This document shows, piece by piece, positions 36,642-61,904 of a stretch of DNA of 64,000 nucleotides. The stretch comes from Littorina saxatilis. Its lineage: Eukaryota > Mollusca > Gastropoda > Littorinimorpha > Littorinidae. Position numbers and translations under genes: made by a program. The notes under the pieces were generated by a model, which searched no databases, was not told the origin of the DNA, and worked only from the letters and a program-made list of their open reading frames with translations. Location: NCBI RefSeq assembly GCF_037325665.1, contig NC_090249.1, positions 59,878,267 to 59,942,266 on the forward strand, read 5' to 3'. The first letter of the stretch is position 1. Every line of letters begins with the position of its first letter.

Positions 36642-36939
36642 ATCGTGTTCATGTTCATTAAACTCCTGTACACCGTTTTCTTATTTTGAGACCAGGGGGT
36701 GGGGCTGGAGGTTTGAGGACGAACACTGCACAAAAAAGACGATTTCTCACTGTGGTGTCAGCATCATCAGTGTGCGTTTCATTGTGCAGACGTCGCCAGC
36801 TGTCCACAAAGTCTCCAAGTACTCGCTTCTTCTTGTCGTTGCCTTGTGTTTTGGACAGCTTCTCAAGCAATCCACACAACTCTGCAAACGGGACTTTAGC
36901 TGCCACCACCTTATCACTGTCCGTGGACGCGTCGGTCAT
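13479..36939 (-). CDS. LIG4: DNA ligase IV, 19 coding exons, 923 aa, apparently intact
   Basis: Nuclear ATP-dependent ligase that seals double-strand breaks in non-homologous end joining with XRCC4 and XLF. I join exons 36939-36751, 35048-34971, 34563-34462, 33718-33503, 31941-31849, 31616-31512, 31066-30960, 30050-29905, 29067-28857, 28469-28187, 27533-27366, 26261-26124, 22674-22516, 22126-22009, 21796-21664, 21212-21077, 15309-15209, 14372-14220 and 13614-13479. All have GT..AG borders and matching phases. They total 2772 nt, against 911 residues in human. Seen in order: the DNA-binding domain ([31 protein letters not shown]); motif I ETKLDGER with the adenylated lysine near 276; motif III IIDGEML; motif IIIa VFDVLLYN; motif [10 protein letters not shown]; motif [29 protein letters not shown]1 from about 666 (VQNPG...); the XRCC4-binding linker about 770-830; BRCT2 to the stop ([15 protein letters not shown]). 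No internal stop or frameshift. Introns are full of transposons; intron 16 holds a 4.7-kb satellite. The neighbour TGS1 is divergent. Confidence 0.96.
14013..14210. mobile_element. MITE family A copy 2, in LIG4 intron 18
   Basis: Inverted arms (GTATGGGTTGTGAATGAGTG on the left, CACAACCCATACAAACCTGA on the right), with AATAG/CTATTG at the outer limits. It ends only 9 bases from the 5' splice site of LIG4 exon 18. Confidence 0.75.
14401..14578. mobile_element. MITE family B copy in LIG4 intron 17
   Basis: Ends TACAGTGGAACCC and GGGGGTTCCACTGTA are inverted. The body has AAGAC/GTCTTAAA motifs shared with many copies here (22739, 23638, 24333, 29718, 30818, 31690, 36103, 45628, 57058). Confidence 0.8.
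14820..15175. repeat. About 100-bp tandem repeat, about 4 diverged copies, LIG4 intron 17
   Basis: Diverged direct copies share TTTAGACCTTAGA, ATTATC, GTAGGGCAGGTAT and GTTGCTAGA. The last copy runs up to about 30 bases from the 5' splice site of exon 17. Confidence 0.65.
15950..20650. repeat. 4.7-kb minisatellite (44- and 58-bp units, about 100 copies), LIG4 intron 16
   Basis: The 44-bp unit contains GGTATGTGACCAAGCAGAGG, then GCGATGGTCTTGTCCCATGT, then AAAA. A 58-bp variant inserts GCCTGATAAGTTCT. Variation is patterned: A/G in GGCGATGG, A/G in CCCATGT and A/G in GGTATGTG run in blocks, a sign of local spreading by unequal exchange or conversion. The unit has no stop in any minus-strand frame, so three frames stay open for kilobases; this is a by-product, not a gene. 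It is related to the array at 40893-43072. Confidence 0.97.
20675..20986 (-). mobile_element. SINE family 1, copy b
   Basis: Reverse orientation. The (TTTG)n tail is at the left, and the tRNA-like head with box B inverse (GGGGTTCGAACCC) is at the right. It sits between the last satellite unit and GGAGTGTGCCTTTAAA. That last motif matches the terminal part of the satellite-bearing element near 43250, so the SINE seems to lie inside the end of that element. Confidence 0.88.
22516..22674 (-). CDS. LIG4: LIG4 exon 13 (lysine-rich linker before BRCT1)
   Basis: Part of the LIG4 CDS, listed because it abuts a microsatellite. It encodes a Gly/Glu-rich stretch, then [12 protein letters not shown] (a possible nuclear localisation signal) and [13 protein letters not shown]. 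The 5' splice site (GTGGGA) is followed 9 bases later by a CA/TG repeat of about 150 bp with interspersed CGTG units (22356-22508). Confidence 0.9.
22739..23893. mobile_element. MITE family B, partly duplicated and split by a mini-element
   Basis: The left end TACAGTGGAAACCCTCC occurs twice in direct 61-bp repeats (22739 onward). The MITE is interrupted at 22866-23637 by another element with a CTATAG duplication, then resumes and ends at GGGAGGTTCTACTGTA (23893). Confidence 0.7.
22866..23637 (+). mobile_element. Mini-element encoding a THAP-like N-terminus, in LIG4 intron 12
   Basis: Flanked by the 6-bp repeat CTATAG (22860-22865 and 23638-23643) and nested in a family B MITE. Near the ends are the inverted motifs CTACTCGGCG and CGCCGAGTAAG, plus CCGCCATGTTGGA and TCCAATATGGCGG. 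An ATG at 23032 opens a 38-codon frame, [19 protein letters not shown] and onward, with the Cys-x4-Cys and Trp spacing of a THAP zinc finger. It stops at 23146. It is probably a deletion derivative of a transposon with a THAP transposase (P or Kolobok type); the rest of the enzyme is absent. Confidence 0.65.
24333..25560. mobile_element. MITE family B split by a piggyBac derivative
   Basis: The left part (CAGTGAAACCCCCC onward) breaks at GTAGGTCTTAA. The right part resumes with TTAACAGGGGGTTTCCCTGTA. Removing the insert and one TTAA restores the normal MITE end. Confidence 0.75.
24493..25539 (+). mobile_element. piggyBac-type deletion derivative, TTAA target
   Basis: Flanked by TTAA at 24489-24492 and 25540-25543. 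Ends CACTTTCGCGACGGG (left) and, inverted, CACTATTGTGACTAG (right). An ATG at 24713 gives a 51-codon frame, [20 protein letters not shown], then an acidic stretch. This is typical of the piggyBac transposase N-terminus. It stops at 24866-24868 and the catalytic domain is missing, apart from possible scraps to about 25160. Confidence 0.75.
26716..27366 (-). repeat. Tandemly repeated LIG4 exon 11 / intron junction (3 copies)
   Basis: The true exon 11 end (27366) and flanking intron form a segment of about 125 bp. It is repeated at about 27228-27352 and about 26716-27227, the latter split by a SINE. All three keep the exon-derived part (inverse of CAGGTTCAATCCAAG) and the splice-site region (inverse of CAACGCCAGTACCT). 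The true exon ends GTTCAG|GTACTGG. Confidence 0.85.
26762..27134 (-). mobile_element. SINE family 2, full length, in a duplicated LIG4 junction
   Basis: Target duplication AGGTTCAATCT at 26751-26761 and 27135-27145. The tRNA-like head (inverse of GATGTAGCTCAGTCGGTAG) is on the right and the (GAA)n tail on the left. The body matches 29378-29696 and 32229-32598. It inserted after the junction was duplicated, because it splits one copy only. Confidence 0.92.
29378..29696 (+). mobile_element. SINE family 2, 5'-truncated, with long (GAA)n tail
   Basis: Starts inside the body (TCAGAGTCAACTTTGTGTGC) without the tRNA-like head and ends in about 17 GAA units. It lies in LIG4 intron 8. Confidence 0.88.
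29718..29870. mobile_element. MITE family B fragment
   Basis: Starts TACAGTGAAACCCCC and carries the AAGACTCC and TTTTAAGACC motifs. The right end is missing. In LIG4 intron 8, just before exon 8. Confidence 0.65.
30130..30700. repeat. Unidentified retroelement-like stretch in LIG4 intron 7
   Basis: Balanced base composition unlike its AT-rich surroundings, with a run such as GGTGGTGGATAGTGAACGGC and GAAACAAACCCGGGCAG. It looks like a piece of the 5' region of a dispersed non-LTR element, but I see no coding match. Low confidence. Confidence 0.3.
30706..30901. repeat. 37-bp tandem triplication leading into a MITE B end
   Basis: Three copies of ACAAAATGATATTGTCATAG plus CCTGTGTAAATATACC, the last running into the family B right half (TTTTTAAGACCTGATTTTCT to GGTTCCACTGTA). 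The repeated part corresponds to the MITE segment TTCTGTTCATAACCTCTGTA, so this is a small internal expansion of a MITE. Confidence 0.65.
32151..33236. mobile_element. Element family D copy 3, with a SINE inside
   Basis: Starts ACAAGAGG, then GGCTCCCGTAAGAAATCGAC, and ends CTTACGTGAGCC. It contains the family motifs AGATCTAGATC and ACGATCGCATAGGC in reverse order relative to copy 2. It has extra sequence of its own (poly-C, then A, at 32987-33016) and a SINE at 32229-32598. It lies in LIG4 intron 4. Confidence 0.72.
32229..32598 (+). mobile_element. SINE family 2, full length
   Basis: The tRNA-like head GATGTAGCTCAGTCGGTAG with box B (GAGTTCGTCCCC) is followed by the family body and a GAAGAAG tail. 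Target duplication GTCACACATAC at 32218-32228 and 32599-32609, in a family D element. Confidence 0.93.
33675..33890 (-). repeat. Duplicated LIG4 intron 3 / exon 4 junction (2 copies)
   Basis: About 108 bp spanning the 3' splice site and first codons of exon 4 (33675-33782) recurs at 33783-33890. The copy keeps a TACCAG acceptor and the start of the exon (GATGCGGGCGACTTTGCC), but hits a stop (TAA) ten codons in, so it could only be a pseudo-exon. Confidence 0.85.
35600..36104. repeat. 65-bp tandem repeat, about 8 copies, LIG4 intron 1
   Basis: The unit contains GATGATGTTGACAACATTGG, CCCCTATAGCTGTCAGTG and ATTGTGCATACTTTTGCAC. Copies are nearly identical (GGGCCC versus GGCCCC alternates). The last copy runs directly into a family B MITE (36103 onward). 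Confidence 0.92.
36557..36640. repeat. (TG)n microsatellite next to LIG4 exon 1
   Basis: About 40 TG units in LIG4 intron 1, preceded by a degenerate TG-rich stretch from about 36490 and ending about 110 bases from exon 1. Confidence 0.9.
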
Positions 36940-37152
36940 CGTGCTGCCCTCTCAGATTGATTCTGATCATCAAAAGAAAAGTTATACAAATTTCAAACCG
37001 TTGTTCTTGATGTCAGTTAGCTGACAGCGCGAGTTTACCCGAGGAATTGCCAGACATTAGATTTCGCAAGTTGCCGCAAGCTTGTTGTACCAAGGGAGAT
37101 CATGTGGCTGAACTTCCGGGTTCGGGTTGTAAGAGTGATCGTTCTTCCGCAC
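36940..37152. promoter_or_regulatory. Shared LIG4/TGS1 upstream region
   Basis: Lies between the LIG4 start codon (minus strand) and the possible TGS1 first exon (plus strand). It contains ACTTCCGGG (37112-37120), a good ETS/GABP-type site of the kind common in bidirectional promoters, and has more CpG than its flanks. No TATA box stands out. Assigned from position and motif only. Confidence 0.55.
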
Positions 37153-37240
37153 ATGGAGCGAAGTTTGTGCGTCTGCACATTTGATCCTTTCAGGTTTGTA
37201 GTAGATGCGCTGTTCTTTCTCGGATTAAAACGATCGTACT
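37153..37240 (+). CDS. TGS1: Possible TGS1 first exon (tentative)
   Basis: ATG at 37153 opens 29 codons (MERSLCVCTFDPF and onward) to a strong 5' splice site GTGAGT at 37241. One base is left over. It would join in frame to an acceptor at 38875/38876 (TGTGTCACAG|CACAGG). No homology supports these residues, so this may instead be a 5' UTR exon with translation starting at 38896. Confidence 0.3.
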
Positions 37241-37783
37241 GTGAGTAGAGGGAACCTACCGGTATTTACGAGCTCTTCTGATCACGTTGTCTGTGACAAG
37301 TTGTGGTAGTTTGCTCTAAATACACGAATGATTCATGGCGTTGTCTTCTTTGACTGGAGATCATGAAGTTGATGAACTGATGAAAAGTGAAAGTGTCACT
37401 GTGCGAATCCAATCCTTTCTGTCTATTCGTCTTTCCTTCACACTCCCCACACTCCGTAAACATGTTTCTGTTGCCTCGGGATGCACTTAGCGTTGTTTTT
37501 TGTCTACAGAATTAAGCATGTTTAGTTTTGACCCAAAAATGGTATGTGTTGTGTTTCTTCAAATTCTTGTCTGCATGGGTGTGTGTTGATACGTAGCCTA
37601 TGATGCATTCATACACACATGCTTGAAACTGGAGTAGGTTCGAAACACGTCTTTACTGTCCAAGCTGTCCAGACCAAAGGGGAAGCACTCTCCCAACATA
37701 GTCACGTTGTACACAACATATTTGTGACGTAGTACACAATACAATAGTGACATAGTACACAATATATAACAGTATGTCACTAC

Positions 37784-38347
37784 CGGTCCTGCTAATTACT
37801 GTCAACTGCCGTTACGGAACTACCGTCAACTTTTTGTGTGTCTTGAACTTCTTTTTTTTTCTCCTAAATGCAGGTGGCTGAGTTCGAAACTTGCGAAGGT
37901 AGCGGAATCGCCATTTGGGGCGATAAGCACGGGATTTTTGTGATTCACAAAGTAGAAGTGAATGACTAGGCGGGAGCGAGCACGAGATTTTTTCAGGCGA
38001 GCCGTGCGATTGGGTCCTGCTAATTACTAATTTAAAAATCCCAGCGTCGCTCACAGTCTTCTTCTTCTTCTTGTCGCTCACACTAGTTGTCAGCCCGGAC
38101 AGCAAGACAAATGATGCCGCTCCAGTATAAAATCCCAGCGTCGCTCACATTCGTGAGATCAAAATCAGCCTAGTCATCCACTTCTACTTTGTGAATCACA
38201 AAAATCCCGTGCTTATCGCCCCAAATGGCGATTCCGCTACCTTCGCAAGTTTCGAACTCGGCCACCTGCATTTAGGGAAAAAAAGAAGTTCAAGACACAC
38301 AAAAAGTTGACGGCAGTTGACGGTAGTTGACTGTAATTAGCAGGACC
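37784..38347. mobile_element. Foldback element with arms of about 170 bp
   Basis: The left arm (GTCCTGCTAATTACTGTCAA, then CTTGAACTTC, GCAGGTGGC, TTCGAAACTTGCGAAGG, ATCGCCATTTGGGGCGAT, GTGATTCACAAAGTAGAAGT) is repeated inverted at 38168-38347. The loop holds two copies of AATCCCAGCGTCGCTCACA. No coding capacity. It sits just upstream of TGS1 coding exons. Confidence 0.85.
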
Positions 38348-38895
38348 CATCACTACATATGTGTTTCCAGTTTTCTTTCTCAGTTTTTGTATGCTGCATA
38401 GCAGAAACATAAAGTAAAGAAAAACAAAAATTAACATTATGATAACAATTCGAAATAAAGTGCACAATAACATTCCGCAGGCGTCTGTTGTTGAAAAAAT
38501 ATACACATGCATGCACTGATACAGTGTCGTTCCCAGACCCAGAAGACAATCAATAATAGGTCAGTTGGATTCAAAATATAAATCGTTCAACATTTCCTGG
38601 CCGCAAAAACAAATGTATCAAAAGAAATTCGGTGTATTAAAACTATCACTATCAGACAATTGACTGGCCTCGGGTGAGAACAATGCATCAGATCGAAAAC
38701 AGTATGTGTAAATAACCAAAGACCGAGGCCTGGGAACAACGCTGCTGATAGACATGTATGTATGATGTACTTATGGCATGGCAAGTACTTCATCTACAAC
38801 CCCCCATATCCCACCACCCCTTACCCCTTTTCCTAGTTGACTTTACATTCGGTGTACGTGCCTTATGTGTCACAGCACAGGTGAGGCGTTACCTG

Positions 38896-56070
<17,175 letters not shown>

Positions 56071-56678
56071 ATCACTCAGTCAGCCCCAGACTACAGCCTC
56101 ACCCTGTCACACACGTTTCAAACAAGTCGTCTCAGACGGAGCCGATTGACATAGCGCTGCCAAGGAATGTAAGAGGCAGGAATAGGACTTGATCACCCAG
56201 ACAGTCACTGCTTAGCCTGGACATAGACCAAATAGCCTGGACCGCCAACTCGTCACGTGACCCTTCAAGGTTACGACTCTCGACTTTCAGGGGCGCGTCG
56301 CGTTCGGTTTGAAAGGTCAGCGATTCGAAGACAGTGAAAAGAAAGCACGCTCCAGTTATTTGTGACAATGGGAGGTGGCAATGAACTGGATTTTCCAAAA
56401 CTCCAAACTAAACTTAACAAAACTCATCGAAAAACATGTTCCATATGCACTTTTTCTGAGTTTATTTTAGCTTTTTCAGAACTTACCTCGGCAACTTCGT
56501 CCATGTTTACAATCGACACCGGATATCACGTCCCCCTGATTCCTGAAAGGCTTGTAAGCGTAGGTTCCTAAATGCGAGAGACCGCTACCTCGTAATAGAG
56601 AGAAAGAGCGGAGAGATAAATGGTCTATGGCCTGGAGAACTTTTTTTTTAATGTGCATAATGGTTGAGCATACTAAGC
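56071..56678. other. TGS1 3' flank; possible promoter-like DNA
   Basis: No canonical AATAAA close to the TGS1 stop. CpG content rises at 56230-56600, with CACGTG at about 56255. On the minus strand ATGGACGAAGTTGCCGAG is followed by GTAAGT (about 56503-56480), which could be a first coding exon (MDEVAE), but no further exon was found. Confidence 0.35.
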
Positions 56679-57047
56679 AATCCAATGGAGCGACAGTGTG
56701 TTTCTGTCAATCCAATGGAGCGACAGTGTGTTTCTGTCAATCCAATGGAGCGACAGTGTGTTTCTATCAATCCAATGGAGCGACAGTGTGTTTCTGTCAA
56801 TCCAATGGAGCGACAGTGTGTTTCTGTCAATCCAATGGAGCGACAGTGTGTTTCTGTCAATCCAATGGAGCGACAGTGTGTTTCTGTCAATCCAATGGAG
56901 CGACAGTGTGTTTCTGTCAATCCAATGGAGCGACAGTGTGTTTCTGTCAATCCAATGGAGCGACAGTGTGTTTCTGTCAATCCAATGGAGCGACAGTGTG
57001 TTTCTGTCAATCCAATGGAGCGACAGTGTGTTTCTGTCAATCCATTC
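56679..57047. repeat. 30-bp tandem repeat, about 12 copies
   Basis: The unit is GTCAATCCAATGGAGCGACA plus GTGTGTTTCT, nearly invariant. An isolated diverged copy (GCAATCCAACGGAGTGACAG) occurs at about 58597, on the far side of the MITE B array. Confidence 0.95.
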
Positions 57048-57057
57048 TTGTGGATTT

Positions 57058-58577
57058 ACAGTGGAACCCCCCCTTTAAGACCCCCCAATGTAAAAAAAAC
57101 TTCCTCCCTTTTAAGACCCTGTTTTCTGAGATTTTCTGTTCATAACATGTGTAAATGTACTCCCATTTCCAGACTCCCTCCGTTATAAGACCTGAATTTC
57201 TCAGACTCTCTGTTCATAACATGTGTAAATGTACTCCCATTTCCAGACTCCCTCCGTTATAAGACCAGAATTTCTCAGACTCTCTGTTCATAACATGTGT
57301 CAATGTACTCGCATTTCAAGACTCCCTCCGTTATAAGACCTGAATTTCTCAGACTCTCTGTTCATAACATGTGTCAATGTACTCCCATTTCCAGACTCCC
57401 TCCGTTATAAGACCTGAATTTCTCAGACTCTCTGTTCATAACATGTGCAACGTAAATGTACTCCCATTTCAAGACTCCCTCCGTTATAAGACCAGAATTT
57501 CTCAGACTCTCTGTTCATAACATGTGTAAATGTACTCCCATTTTAAGACTCCCTCCGTTATAAGACCAGAATTTCTCAGACTCTCTGTTCATAACATGTG
57601 TAAATGTACTCCCATTTCAAGACTCCCTCCGTTATAAGACCAGAATTTCTCAGACTCTCTGTTCATAACATGTGTATGTACTCCCATTTCCAGACTCCCT
57701 CCGTTATAAGACCTGAATTTCTCAGACTCTCTGTTCATAACATGTGTATGTACTCCCATTTCCAGACTCCCTCCGTTATAAGACCAGAATTTCTCAGACT
57801 CTCTGTTCATAACATGTGTCAATGTACTCCCATTTCAAGACTCCCTCCGTTATAAGACCTGAATTTCTCAGACTCTCTGTTCATAACATGTGTAAATGTA
57901 CTCCCATTTCCAGACTCCCTCCGTTATAAGACCTGAATTTCTCAGACTCTCTGTTCATAACATGTGCAACGTAAATGTACTCCCATTTCAAGACTCCCTC
58001 CGTTATAAGACCAGAATTTCTCAGACTCTCTGTTCATAACATGTGTAAATGTACTCCCATTTCAAGACTCCCTCCGTTATAAGACCAGAATTTCTCAGAC
58101 TCTCTGTTCATAACATGTGTAAATGTACTCCCATTTCCAGACTCCCTCCGTTATAAGACCAGAATTTCTCAGACTCTCTGTTCATAACATGTGTAAATGT
58201 ACTCCCATTTCCAGACTCCCTCCGTTATAAGACCAGAATTTCTCAGACTCTCTGTTCATAACATGTGTAAATGTACTCCCATTTCCAGACTCCCTCCGTT
58301 ATAAGACCAGAATTTCTCAGACTCTCTGTTCATAACATGTGTAAATGTACTCCCATTTCAAGACTCCCTCCGTTATAAGACCAGAATTTCTCAGACTCTC
58401 TGTTCATAACATGTGTAAATGTACTCCCATTTCCAGACTCCCTCCGTTATAAGACCAGAATTTCTCAGACTCTGTTCATAACATGTGTAAATGTACTCCC
58501 ATTTCCAGACTCCCTCCGTTATAAGACCTGAATTTCTCAGATTTCGTGAGGTCTTAAACGGGGGGTTCCACTGTACA
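57058..58577. mobile_element. MITE family B with an amplified centre (74 bp, about 19 copies)
   Basis: The ends TACAGTGGAACCCCCCC and GGGGGGTTCCACTGTA are intact. The interior unit TCTCTGTTCATAACATGTGT, AAATGTACTCCCATTTCCAG, ACTCCCTCCGTTATAAGACC, TGAATTTCTCAGAC is present once in ordinary copies and about 19 times here. Confidence 0.93.
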
Positions 58578-58834
58578 TCATGTTAGAGCATGCTGAGCAA
58601 TCCAACGGAGTGACAGTATAATTCTGTGCATCAATAACTCTTTGTTCATGCACTGCAAAGAAGTGTTACCATCAAATTTGGACAGGTCCTTCGAATTAAG
58701 AGTTGATGAAGGAGACGGAACAGGCAATGTTCTCACAATCACAATATTCCACAGAATGGAGGAATTTCTTCTGAAAAGACAGGCGTTGTGAAACTTGTGC
58801 ACCCCGATTTAGAATTGACACACCTGACCACTAG

Positions 58835-59026
58835 CAGGGCTAACACCCCAAAAAGTGAAAAACCTGAAAGGCCAGGGTCCACGGCGGCGCCCCCCAGAAG
58901 CTGAGGCTTTTTTTTATTATCTTGTAGGGACAAAGAACAAAGTTTTACTTTAAGAAACCGGATTTTCCGGTTTTAAAAGTTTAAAAAAACGGATTTCCGG
59001 CAAGAACCGGAAAGGTGTTAGCCCTG
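58835..59026. mobile_element. Small hAT-like MITE
   Basis: Terminal inverted repeats CAGGGCTAACACC and GGTGTTAGCCCTG, flanked by CACTAG (58829-58834 and 59027-59032). The interior has inverted CCGGTTCTTG / GCAAGAACCGG-like motifs. No coding capacity. Confidence 0.78.
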
Positions 59027-59377
59027 CACTAGTTATTGAGGATGGTATAGGTCTTTATTATGAGTGTAATGTCACTGCAACTAGGTTCACAATGAATGGA
59101 TCTTTCAGAACAATCGGTCTATGTGGGTAAAAAGTAGATTTGCACGTATATTGGTCTATCCTTCATGATGCTTGCAGCATGGTTTGGGTTTTCACTTGTT
59201 TTCATAGCTGCTTTTAGAAACAGTCCTAGATTAATGGGAAAAAAGATGCCTTGTGAGTGGTTATATAATGTAAAGTATTTTTGTCACAGTAAATGTCCAT
59301 ATGAATCCAGGCAGATGCATTTGATCCGTAAGCTGCTGAACTAACCATCAACAAGGTGTCTTACCACTAAAGTCTAA
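59027..59377. other. Nothing recognised
   Basis: AT-rich sequence between two elements, without coding or repeat signals I can name. Confidence 0.45.
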
Positions 59378-59618
59378 TAGACGATGTTCGGAAATAACTC
59401 TGTTGGGTTTGTATGGGTTGTGAAAGAGTGACTACTCTTGCTTTTAGTGAGGCAAACTTTCCCAAGTGACATAATAGGCCAGTCACTAGTGAGGGGTGTG
59501 TCTGAAACAGGGACAAGGAGCATAATTATGCAGAAAGTTTGCCTCAATAACAAGAGGCGAAGCCATCAAGGCTCACGTAAGAAATCGACAAACAGTAACA
59601 CAAACTCAATCACTCCGT

Positions 59619-59678
<60 letters not shown>

Positions 59679-60058
59679 AAGAGCATACGTGAAACTGTGC
59701 AAGAAAGCGAGACACTAGATCTAGATCTGTCTGTCTGCATGTAGCCTACTTACAGGGACACGACTGCCAACTAGTCTCGGCCCGCTCAAAATAATAATGA
59801 CCGAGACTTTCAGTACTTCCTTCGCGTGACGTCTAACCCTCTTACGTCATAATGTGACGTCAATGTAATGTGACGTCTTCAAATGTTAGAGTTTCTACCA
59901 CAGACATACACACGCACGCACGCACGCACATACGCACGCACGCACAGACAGACAAAGTTACGATCGCATAGGCTACACTTACGTGAGCCAAAAACGAGTA
60001 TTCACACTTTCACAAACCATACAACCATGACAGAGTCATTTCCAGAAACCGTCTATTG
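59378..60058. mobile_element. MITE family A interrupted by a family D element
   Basis: The left arm (TAGACGATGTTCGGAAATAA ... GCCTCAATAA) ends at about 59550 and the right arm (GAGTATTCACACTTTCACAA ... GTCTATTG) resumes at about 59996. Confidence 0.8.
59551..59995. mobile_element. Element family D copy 4, nested in MITE A
   Basis: Starts CAAGAGGCGAAGCC, GGCTCACGTAAG and ends CTTACGTGAGCC. It has a (CA)n tract of about 50 bp (about 59625-59673) and the motifs AGATCTAGATC and ACGATCGCATAGG. It is the inverse orientation of copy 2 and very similar to it. Confidence 0.82.
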
Positions 60059-60387
60059 TTACCCCTTGGAGCAGTGTTTTGTAAGATCAGTTTCTCTTGC
60101 ACAAAAACCATCTATGATGAGATAAACGGGATGGGAATGGCAATATACCTGTTGGAAAGAGAGTGATGGTAATAACTGTTAAACGTAGTGATTAGATGCT
60201 GCTATCTCTTATTTCTGGTTATATATTTTTCCAAGTTCCAGAAGAAATCAAAGGTTCGAAAATGCTTGAATGCAATTAAGTTTAAAAAAACTGATCTTTA
60301 TTAACAATAAATTGTGAATGCAAGAGTGCGTGTGTACACTTTTGAGTCTCTATCTCTCAATCTCTCTCTCTCAAGCACATACACATG

Positions 60388-61682
60388 CAGGGGTGGGCAC
60401 AATATCTTTGCTTGTAGCAAAAGTAATATTGTTTGTAGCAGAACTTGGCGCGAAGCGCCAAGTCGACGGCGCAAAGCGCCTAGTTTGCTAGGGGGGTCCG
60501 GGGGCATGCCCCCCCGGAAAATTTTTGAAAAAAAGGAAGCAAATGGTACAATCTGGTGCATTCTGAGGGTGATAATTGCCAGTTTCTGGCAGCAGATTTT
60601 GTCACTGATTTTTGTGGAAAATCGCCTGTTTGCCCCTTAACATACACTTAACATACCAGTCAATACACTTGGGCATACACCTGTTGGTACCCACTGTTGT
60701 AGATCGAAAGGCCTCAGCCGATTTACTGTTCAAACACCTGAACGCTAACCAAAACACAGAAGTAGTATTTCTGCAATAAATTTGATTGCAAAAGCCTTGT
60801 TGCAGTTGTAACGAGACACGGAAGAGGTGGCCCATCGTTTTGAGAATCTCCCAATTGCATCATTTCGTTGCCAATCCCTGTGAATCTTTTTCTATTAGCC
60901 CCCCCCCCCCCCCCCCCCTCCCCGGCTCTTTCCGCTTTAAGTTTATTCAGTGCCTTTTGTTATCAACTTCCCTACCTGTCTCCCTATAACGGCAGGTGCA
61001 GATTTTACGTTGTTTTGGGATTCCCCTTCTGGCTCCACCCCCCCCCCCCCCCCCCACCCCCACCCTGCTCCTCCTCCAGTCATTCCAACACGAGCGGCAA
61101 CCGGAATTAACTCAGAACGAAAAACAGATTCTGCACAACAAAGAACAGATCTATCACAATGATTCAATGTCGGTCAGTCGACCTTCAACAACAAGTTGTC
61201 TGCCAGGCGCCTACATCAAATTGAAATGAAAGTGAAAGAAGAAGAAGCAGTGAAGATGCTAGAAGAAAGCCACACCAAGCGTGATCACCGGGCAGATCTG
61301 CATTGGTACCTTGCATTTTAGATTGAAGTACAACGGCTAACAACACATTATGAAAGCCGTACCTTTTGAAAAATGAACGAATGTCCAGCGTTTTCCTTGC
61401 GCTTCGGGCGCTTTCTTCGTTTTCCCTCGCTTCCATCTTTGAAAAAGACGCGATACGACTTTTCCAGACTTCAGAACAGAAGTGCCAAAGAGTGCTCGAT
61501 ATGGTCAGGCTACACACCACCGATTGATCAGCCTTGGAATCAGCTAAAATAGATCTGGGGAAAAAAACACATAGCAAATTTAAAAAGAGCACTCTGTCGC
61601 AACTTGTCGCAATTTCGCCTATCGCAAAATCGGCTTCCCTTGTCGCAAAAAAATGCGACAATGCGACAGGTGCCCACCCCTG
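60388..61682 (-). mobile_element. hAT-like transposon derivative with a transposase first exon
   Basis: Ends CAGGGGTGGGCAC and GTGCCCACCCCTG are inverted and flanked by ACATG. On the minus strand ATG at 61436 opens a 74-nt frame (MEARENEESARSARKTLDIR, then SFFK) that ends at a GT splice site (61362). A lysine-rich start followed by TLDxxSFFK is typical of hAT transposase N-termini. The rest of the enzyme is missing. GC hairpins (CTTGGCGCGAAGCGCCAAG and GGGGGCATGCCCCC) at about 60445-60520 and poly-C runs at about 60900 and 61039 lie inside. Confidence 0.72.
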
Positions 61683-61904
61683 ACATGCATACACATACCC
61701 GCACTCAAAATACACCAAAGGAGAACAGATTATTTTTCACATGATTATCATAACACATTCATTTTTAGTTGTAACATTAGTTCAATAAATATTAAAATGT
61801 TAAAAAAAAAATGTACCGGGAAAATAAACACAAAAATAATCAAACATCAATCGGTGATTATCGCTCTCTCAAGCCAAACTTGCAGGACATGAGACATACG
61901 ATTT

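Noticed and set aside
56627-57188. Frames repeating SNGATVCFCQ or NPMERQCVSV
   Set aside because: Translation of a 30-bp tandem repeat, open in several frames at once.
61185-61718. 177-codon minus-strand frame taken as a gene
   Set aside because: Only its middle (MEARENEESARS to SFFK) makes sense, as a hAT transposase first exon. The rest is terminal-repeat and intron sequence.
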